Assembly: GCA_900546885.1 (NCBI GenBank)
Contig: UREN01000042.1
Location: 1 to 18,975 of the forward strand
Source of the DNA: an uncultured Oscillospiraceae bacterium
GTDB taxonomy: Bacteria > Bacillota > Clostridia > Oscillospirales > Ruminococcaceae
DNA: 18,975 bases
Direction of reading: 5' to 3'
Shown one piece after another: positions 13,388 through 18,975 of this stretch. Made by a program: the position numbers and the translations under genes. The notes under the pieces are model-generated. The model searched no databases. It saw only the letters and a list, made by a program, of their open reading frames with translations, and was not told where the DNA came from. Position 1 is the first letter of the stretch, and each line of letters begins with the position of its first letter.

Positions 13388-15008
13388 AGCCGTGCGGCCG
13401 GGTGACATAATCGTCCGGGTCCTCCGGGTTCGAGCTGTTCCCGTCCCGAATTACCTCGAAATGGCAATGGTTGCCGAACGAGCGGCCCGTGTTGCCCACA
13501 TAGGCAATCAGCTGGCCCTGGGTGACATACTCCCCTTCCGAAACCACCAGCGAATAGCAGTGGGCATACAAAGTTTCCAGGCCGTTGCCGTGGTCGATGC
13601 GCACATAGTTGCCGTACGACCAGTTATAGCCTGTGCCGCGGCCCGAGAAGGTGACAATGCCGTTATCGGCCGCATAGATGGGCGTGCCCTGCGGCGCGGC
13701 AATATCCAGCCCGCGGTGGTAGTACGAGCGCCCGCGCGAAATGCTTACATAATCCGGCACGGGGAACATCAGCTGGCCAGAGCCCGGGGCGCCGCCCAGC
13801 GAGCCAACCTGAATAATCTCCGGCACGGCCTCCACCAGCGTCTCTTCACTGACGATGGTGCGGCCCTGTTCCTGGCCGTCCTGATATACCACGTCTGCCG
13901 TGACAAGCTTTGTGCCGTCAATCCCCTCCTGCAAAGGCACGCGCTTGCCCCAGGCGAGGTCGCTGTTTTCCACCTCCTGCGTGGGGTAGGGCACCGTCTC
14001 TTCATAGGTTTCCCGAAACACCTGCTGCACAGTCAGGTAATTTTGCTGCACCTGCTCGCCCGAGGCCAGCGTCCATGCCACCTGGCCCAGCAGGCGGGCC
14101 GCCAGCTCTTCTTCCGAAATAAGCGTCTCTGTGAAATACACGCCGGGCACCAGCTCTACCTCGTGGGCAAAACGCACGGTGAGGTTTTCCTGCCCGGTCT
14201 CATACGGGGCCTTCTGCTCGTTTAAAAACTGGTTGATGGCAGCGGAATCCTGCGTGGCGCCCACCAGCGTGCCGTCCACCACCACGCCCGTGGCGTTGGT
14301 AATGTGGCCCGAGGACGTGGAAATAATTGCGTCGGCCAGCTCGCTGCGGCTGCGCATGGCGGCGGGGTTTACAATGGCAATGGTGAACTCGGGCTCCACC
14401 GCCCAATCTTCGCCGGTGTTTTCGCCGCGAATGCGGTCCCTCACAAGGTCTTGCGCCTCTTCAAACACCGTCTCGTTCGCAATATAGCCCACAAATTCGC
14501 CGCGGTACTGCACGGCCAGCGCAAAGTTGGAGCTAAGCACCGTGTACACCGTCACCACCAGCACCAGCAGCGCCGCGATGGGCAAAAGGTAAGAGAGCGC
14601 ATTATACACAAGGTCGCGGTAAGCGCGCACGCCGCGCACCACATAGGCCACGCCCTTGCCGGCCACGGGGCCGCCCTCTGCCCGCTCGGCGCGCAGCATG
14701 GTGCGCAGGTTGTGCAGCCCCTGGCGAAGCTGGCGCCAGGGGGCCGCAAGGTCTTCCCCCACGGCACGCAAAAAGCCCGCCGCAAAGCTGCCCAGTGTGC
14801 GCACCACCAGCAGCACGCCATAAAACACCCACAGCACGGCGCGCTTGCAGGCGCGCGCAAAGCGCAGCAGCGTATATTCTGTTTCAAAGCCGATATAATA
14901 CAGAACTTCGCCCACACCGTGCCCAAGGGCAAGGGGCGAAAAAATTGTCTCTCGGAACCTGGCCGTCTTTTCCCGCTTTGGCGCCGTCGCCTCCGCCCCC
15001 CTTTCCAC
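13386..15008 (-). CDS. Membrane-anchored M23 peptidase with G5 domain
   Basis: A cell-wall peptidase of about 540 residues, expected to cut peptidoglycan cross-bridges or stem peptides outside the membrane. Residues 56-82 are hydrophobic but interrupted by Arg, 138-160 form a clear membrane segment, and a G5 domain lies at about 331-403 (EETVPYPTQEV to EIIQVGS). The C-terminal LytM/M23 domain spans 415-525. Its zinc residues are His431 and Asp435 in HRGLD and His516 in HCHFE, with His483 in YAHC as catalytic base. All are present, so it should be active. The start is uncertain: the open frame runs on upstream into rluA, but the promoter at 15060-15088 lies inside it. The GTG at 15008 is the first acceptable start after that promoter, with a poor ribosome site. 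A strong purine-rich site just after it has no ATG behind it. Confidence 0.88.
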   Translation of the reverse strand: MERGAEATAPKREKTARFRETIFSPLALGHGVGEVLYYIGFETEYTLLRFARACKRAVLWVFYGVLLVVRTLGSFAAGFLRAVGEDLAAPWRQLRQGLHNLRTMLRAERAEGGPVAGKGVAYVVRGVRAYRDLVYNALSYLLPIAALLVLVVTVYTVLSSNFALAVQYRGEFVGYIANETVFEEAQDLVRDRIRGENTGEDWAVEPEFTIAIVNPAAMRSRSELADAIISTSSGHITNATGVVVDGTLVGATQDSAAINQFLNEQKAPYETGQENLTVRFAHEVELVPGVYFTETLISEEELAARLLGQVAWTLASGEQVQQNYLTVQQVFRETYEETVPYPTQEVENSDLAWGKRVPLQEGIDGTKLVTADVVYQDGQEQGRTIVSEETLVEAVPEIIQVGSLGGAPGSGQLMFPVPDYVSISRGRSYYHRGLDIAAPQGTPIYAADNGIVTFSGRGTGYNWSYGNYVRIDHGNGLETLYAHCYSLVVSEGEYVTQGQLIAYVGNTGRSFGNHCHFEVIRDGNSSNPEDPDDYVTRPHG

Positions 15009-15059
15009 CCCGCGCTGTGCGGGGCCGATGCCGGCATGGCCTAGTAAGATAGCTATAAT

Positions 15060-15088
15060 ATTATACCCTTTTTCACATTTCAGCGCAA
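15060..15088 (-). promoter_or_regulatory. Promoter for the M23 peptidase
   Basis: On the minus strand TTGCGC (15088-15083) and a perfect TATAAT (15065-15060) are 17 bp apart. The -35 sits in the last codons of the pseudouridine synthase gene, whose stop is at 15080-15082. Confidence 0.75.
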
Positions 15089-16030
15089 CCCGTGCCGCAC
15101 GCGGGCAAAGGCTTGCGGCGCGCCAAGCTGCCCGGGCAGCGCGCCGCCGGGCGCCAGCGGCGCGGCGGCTAGGGCGGCCATATCCCGCGGCAGCGGCGCA
15201 AATGCCTGCACGGCCGCGGGGCCCGTGGGCCCGCCTGCAGGCGTTGTAAATTGCAGCACCCCGCAGTGCAGGGCGGGCCGCCCCAGCGCGGCGGTATCGC
15301 CGCCGTACAGCCAATCGCCCAGCAGCGGGCAGCCCGCATGGGAAAAGTGCACGCGAATTTGATGGGTGCGGCCCGTGCCAAGCGCACAGGCCGCCAAAAA
15401 GCGCCCGGGCCCCGCCGCCAGCACGCAATAGCGTGTGCAGGCCGGCTTGCCCTGCGGCGACACGCACCGGCCCAGGATGGAATCGCCCCGGCGTGCAATG
15501 GGCCCGCAAAACTCGCCCGCTTTGGCGGGCGGCGTGCCCGCACACAGGGCGTAGTAAACCTTGCGCGCGCTTTTTGCCAGCAGGGGCGCGGCATAGGCGT
15601 TCATGGCGCACAGCACAAGGCCGCTGGTGCCTTTATCCAGCCGGTTGATGGGGCGGAACACCCCTTTTTGCCCCCGCGCGCGCAGCAGCCCGCAAAAGGC
15701 GTTTGCCAGCGTGCCGCACACTTCGCCGCGCGTGGGGTGCACGGCCATGCCCGCCGGTTTTTCCAGCACCATGGCATGCTCGTCCTCATAGACAATGGCC
15801 AGGGGAATCTGCTCGGGAATGACGCTGGTGTCCCCTTCCGGCGGAAGCTCGAAGCTCACGGCAGCGCCCGCCGCCACACGCTGGTCTGCCCGGATGGGCA
15901 CACCGTCCGCCCAAAACCCGCCGCAGCGTTTTACGCTGGCCGAAAGCGCCGTAGAAACGCCTTTGTGGCGCAGCACATCGCGCAAAAAGGCGCCGTCTTC
16001 CTGTGGTGTCACTTCAAATGTCAGGCGCAT
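15080..16030 (-). CDS. RluA-family RNA pseudouridine synthase
   Basis: This cytoplasmic enzyme of 316 residues converts uridine to pseudouridine in rRNA or tRNA. The catalytic motif INRLDKGTSGLVL lies near residues 128-140, with the active-site Asp in RLD. The YEDEHAMVLEKPAGMAVHPT segment and the later GTGRTHQIRVHFSHAGCPLLGDWLYGG are classic RluA features. An S4-like N-terminal region (FLRDVLRHKGVSTALSASVKR) precedes them. The ATG at 16030 follows GGAAAGGGGG by seven bases. The last ~45 residues are Ala/Pro/Gly-rich and probably not part of the fold. Whether it acts like RluC, RluD or another member cannot be decided. It lies between gdhA and the M23 peptidase on one strand, but hairpin and promoter positions suggest separate transcripts. 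Confidence 0.93.
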   Translation of the reverse strand: MRLTFEVTPQEDGAFLRDVLRHKGVSTALSASVKRCGGFWADGVPIRADQRVAAGAAVSFELPPEGDTSVIPEQIPLAIVYEDEHAMVLEKPAGMAVHPTRGEVCGTLANAFCGLLRARGQKGVFRPINRLDKGTSGLVLCAMNAYAAPLLAKSARKVYYALCAGTPPAKAGEFCGPIARRGDSILGRCVSPQGKPACTRYCVLAAGPGRFLAACALGTGRTHQIRVHFSHAGCPLLGDWLYGGDTAALGRPALHCGVLQFTTPAGGPTGPAAVQAFAPLPRDMAALAAAPLAPGGALPGQLGAPQAFARVRHGLR

Positions 16031-16058
16031 ACTGCGCCCCCTTTCCGGGCAAAACAGC

Positions 16059-16090
16059 GCCGCCGGGCTCGGAACGCCGGGCCCGGCGGC
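16059..16090. terminator. Hairpin between gdhA and the RluA-type gene
   Basis: GCCGCCGGGC at 16059-16068 pairs perfectly with GCCCGGCGGC at 16081-16090. The better T-tract (TTTTCTTTTTT) lies on the plus-strand side; on the minus strand, the direction of gdhA, only GCTGTTTTG follows. It is probably the gdhA terminator and could also block plus-strand readthrough. Confidence 0.65.
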
Positions 16091-16137
16091 ACGTTTTCTT
16101 TTTTCTGCCTGCGCGTTGCACAGGGCAGCGCAGCATT

Positions 16138-17589
<1,452 letters not shown>

Positions 17590-17598
17590 TTATGTGAA

Positions 17599-17628
17599 TT
17601 GACGCGGCAAAGCCCGGTGTGGTATACT
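17599..17628 (+). promoter_or_regulatory. Promoter for RNase P RNA
   Basis: TTGACG at 17599-17604 and TATACT at 17623-17628 are 18 bp apart. Transcription would start near 17635, right at the P1 stem of the RNA. Confidence 0.8.
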
Positions 17629-17634
17629 GAAAAC

Positions 17635-17986
17635 TCCGAAGCGAGCAAGACAGACGGCGGCGGAGGGCCCCAAAAGCCCTCTGAGGAAAGTCCGGGCTCC
17701 TCAAGGGAACGGTAACTGCTAACGGCAGCCGGGGGTGACCCCAGAGATAGTGCAACAGAAAGAAACCGCCTGCACCTGCAGGCAAGGGTGGAAAGGTGCG
17801 GTAAGAGCGCACCAGCGCGCTTGGTAACTTGCGCGGCTCTGTAAACCTTACCGGGAGCAACGCCCGACCGGGGCAATGCGTGCCCTTGCGCGCCCCACCG
17901 AGGCGGCTTGAGCTGTGCGGTGACGCCCAGCCTAGAAAGATCGCCGTTTTATACAGAACCCGGCTTATGGATTGCCTCGCTTCGGA
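17635..17986 (+). ncRNA. rnpB: RNase P RNA, type A
   Basis: This is the catalytic RNA that trims the 5' leader of precursor tRNAs. The P1 stem is complete: TCCGAAGCGAG at 17635-17645 pairs with CTCGCTTCGGA at 17976-17986. The conserved P4-region strand GAGGAAAGTCCGGGCTCC follows near 17682, and its partner ACAGAACCCGGCTTA lies near 17953. The AGATAGTGCAACAGAAAG core segment and the GGTAAGAGCGCACCAG segment are also present in the right order. The layout is that of type A. The RNA has its own promoter and a strong intrinsic terminator, so it is a single-gene transcript, divergent from gdhA and convergent with the amidase gene. Confidence 0.97.
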
Positions 17987-17997
17987 GCGAAAACACA

Positions 17998-18033
17998 GCG
18001 GGGGCGCCTTGTGCGCCCCCGCTTTTTCTTTTT
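17998..18033. terminator. rnpB: Terminator after rnpB
   Basis: GCGGGGGCGC at 17998-18007 and GCGCCCCCGC at 18013-18022 form a perfect 10-bp stem with loop CTTGT. It is followed by TTTTTCTTTTT. On the minus strand the A-rich side is weaker, but the amidase gene converges on the same hairpin. Confidence 0.9.
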
Positions 18034-18039
18034 GCTGTG

Positions 18040-18955
18040 TCAGCCCGTGATGGGCGTTGTGCCGAAATATTCGCAAATGGCCTTGTAATATGCATGCGCC
18101 ACCGCCTTGCAGCCCTCTTCCGAGGCAAAGGCCGCTGCGTCCCCCTCGTTGGAAAGGAAGCACTGTTCGGCCAGCACGGCCGGGCACTGTGTTTTTTCCA
18201 GCACGCCAAAGGTTTGCGCGTCTGTGTCAAACTCGTAGCTCTCTTCCTGAATCACCTTGGTATAGCCGCCGTTTCCATCCTCTTCATAAAAGGCATAGCG
18301 CACGCCGGCCTCGCCGCGCAAAGTGGCCCCCGCCTGCTGCATCTGTGTGGCCAGCAGCCTGGCAAAACGCAGCGACTGCTCGTGCGTTTCGCTTGCCTGC
18401 GTCTGCGGGAAGCACTCAAAGCCCGTGGCCGTGCCCGTCTCGTCAAAATTGGCGTGGATGCTGAGAAACAGCTCTGCACCCGCCTGGTTGGCGGCCTCGG
18501 CGCGGCCCGCCACGCTCATGCCCTCGCCGTTCTGGCGGCAGCGCACGGCCACATAGTTTGCATCCTGCTCCAGCAGAGAGACAAGCGCGTTGGTGGTGGC
18601 CTCGGTGACGTTCACTTCGGTGTAAATGCCCTCGGCGCCAAGGTCCTGCCCGCCATGGCCCGCATCCAGCGCAATAATATAGGGCGGGCCGTTGCCCTGT
18701 TTGATTGGCACATTGCCAATGGTGGAAAAATTGCCGGTTTCAATGGCGTTCATCACCATTGTAATACCGCTTTTCACTACCCAGCCGCAGGCTGCCACCA
18801 CAAAGATGGCGCACACGGCCAGCGCTGCCATGCGCACAAGGCGCTGGCGGCGGCGCCGTTTCGCCCGCATGCGGGCCGCATTTCTGCGGCCAAACTCTGC
18901 CGAGCGGGGCGCCTGGGCCGCATACACGCCCGGCGCGCTGTGCCCCGGCGCGCGG
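18040..18955 (-). CDS. N-acetylmuramoyl-L-alanine amidase (Amidase_3), 5' end missing
   Basis: This peptidoglycan hydrolase cuts between N-acetylmuramic acid and the first L-alanine of the stem peptide. A basic stretch (RAKRRRRQRLVR) is followed by one membrane segment (MAALAVCAIFVVAACGWVV), so it is anchored or secreted. The catalytic domain begins at YIIALDAGHGGQDLGAEG, with zinc residues in DAGHGG, in YTEVN (Glu) and in SIHANFD (His). The catalytic Glu is in AEQCFLSN near the C-terminus. All key residues are present. Length and layout resemble CwlD/LytC-type enzymes. The true start is not seen: the frame runs off the contig, and the six N-terminal codons reading MCSSDL are adapter. An internal ATG (MRAKRRRR) lacks a ribosome site, so the start is probably outside the window. 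Confidence 0.92.
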
Positions 18956-18975
18956 AGATCGGAAGAGCACACGTC
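18956..18975. other. Illumina TruSeq adapter remnant
   Basis: AGATCGGAAGAGCACACGTC is identical to the first 20 bases of the standard Illumina TruSeq adapter. On the minus strand it translates to the well-known artefact MCSSDL. It is not part of the genome and marks an untrimmed contig end. Confidence 0.97.

Noticed and set aside
15009..15611. Extension of the M23 peptidase frame to an ATG at 15611
   Set aside because: It overlaps the RluA-type gene on the same strand in another frame, and a TATAAT promoter lies inside it.
18740..18975. Complete amidase start reading MCSSDL, and a second frame beginning MLFRS
   Set aside because: Both starts arise at or next to the sequencing adapter at 18956-18975.

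Overview
The window looks like a chromosomal contig from a high-GC member of the Firmicutes, class Clostridia, most plausibly a gut Oscillospiraceae/Ruminococcaceae relative. The evidence is a type-A RNase P RNA (Bacilli usually carry type B), a T-box leader, a class B sortase, an AGCS sodium:amino-acid symporter, a hexameric NADP-type glutamate dehydrogenase, an X2-like surface protein domain, and GC-rich codons with strong AGGAGG/GGGG ribosome sites. The genus cannot be fixed from sequence alone. The last 20 bases are Illumina TruSeq adapter, so the right end is an assembly end, not biology.

Layout, left to right. An AGCS symporter (+) converges on a phosphoglucomutase pgcA (-). pgcA is divergent from comM (+). 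A class B sortase (-) is divergent from asnB (+), which sits behind an asparagine-specific T-box leader. A secreted repeat/X2 protein ending in NPKTG (-) converges on asnB through a shared terminator. A small XRE regulator (+) is divergent from the secreted protein. A long minus-strand run follows: M23/G5 peptidase, murA, an MBL-fold walJ-like hydrolase and rlmH, preceded by gdhA and an RluA-type pseudouridine synthase. RNase P RNA (+) is divergent from gdhA, and a 5'-truncated cell-wall amidase (-) closes the window.

Two themes recur. One is nitrogen metabolism: asnB under uncharged tRNA-Asn control, gdhA for ammonium assimilation, and an amino-acid symporter. The other is the cell envelope: pgcA and murA supply precursors, M23 and Amidase_3 enzymes cut peptidoglycan, a walJ-like hydrolase is linked to wall homeostasis, and a sortase lies near a possible sortase substrate. 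rlmH, the RluA enzyme and rnpB belong to RNA maturation. Most promoters found have clear -35/-10 boxes spaced 16-18 bp, and most gene ends carry strong hairpins.

No CRISPR array, tRNA, rRNA, prophage or insertion sequence was seen. I found no convincing new multi-gene system. The most useful observations are the adapter artefact, the specifier and acceptor agreement in the T-box, the NPKTG protein with no membrane tail, and several inverted repeats placed on promoters.
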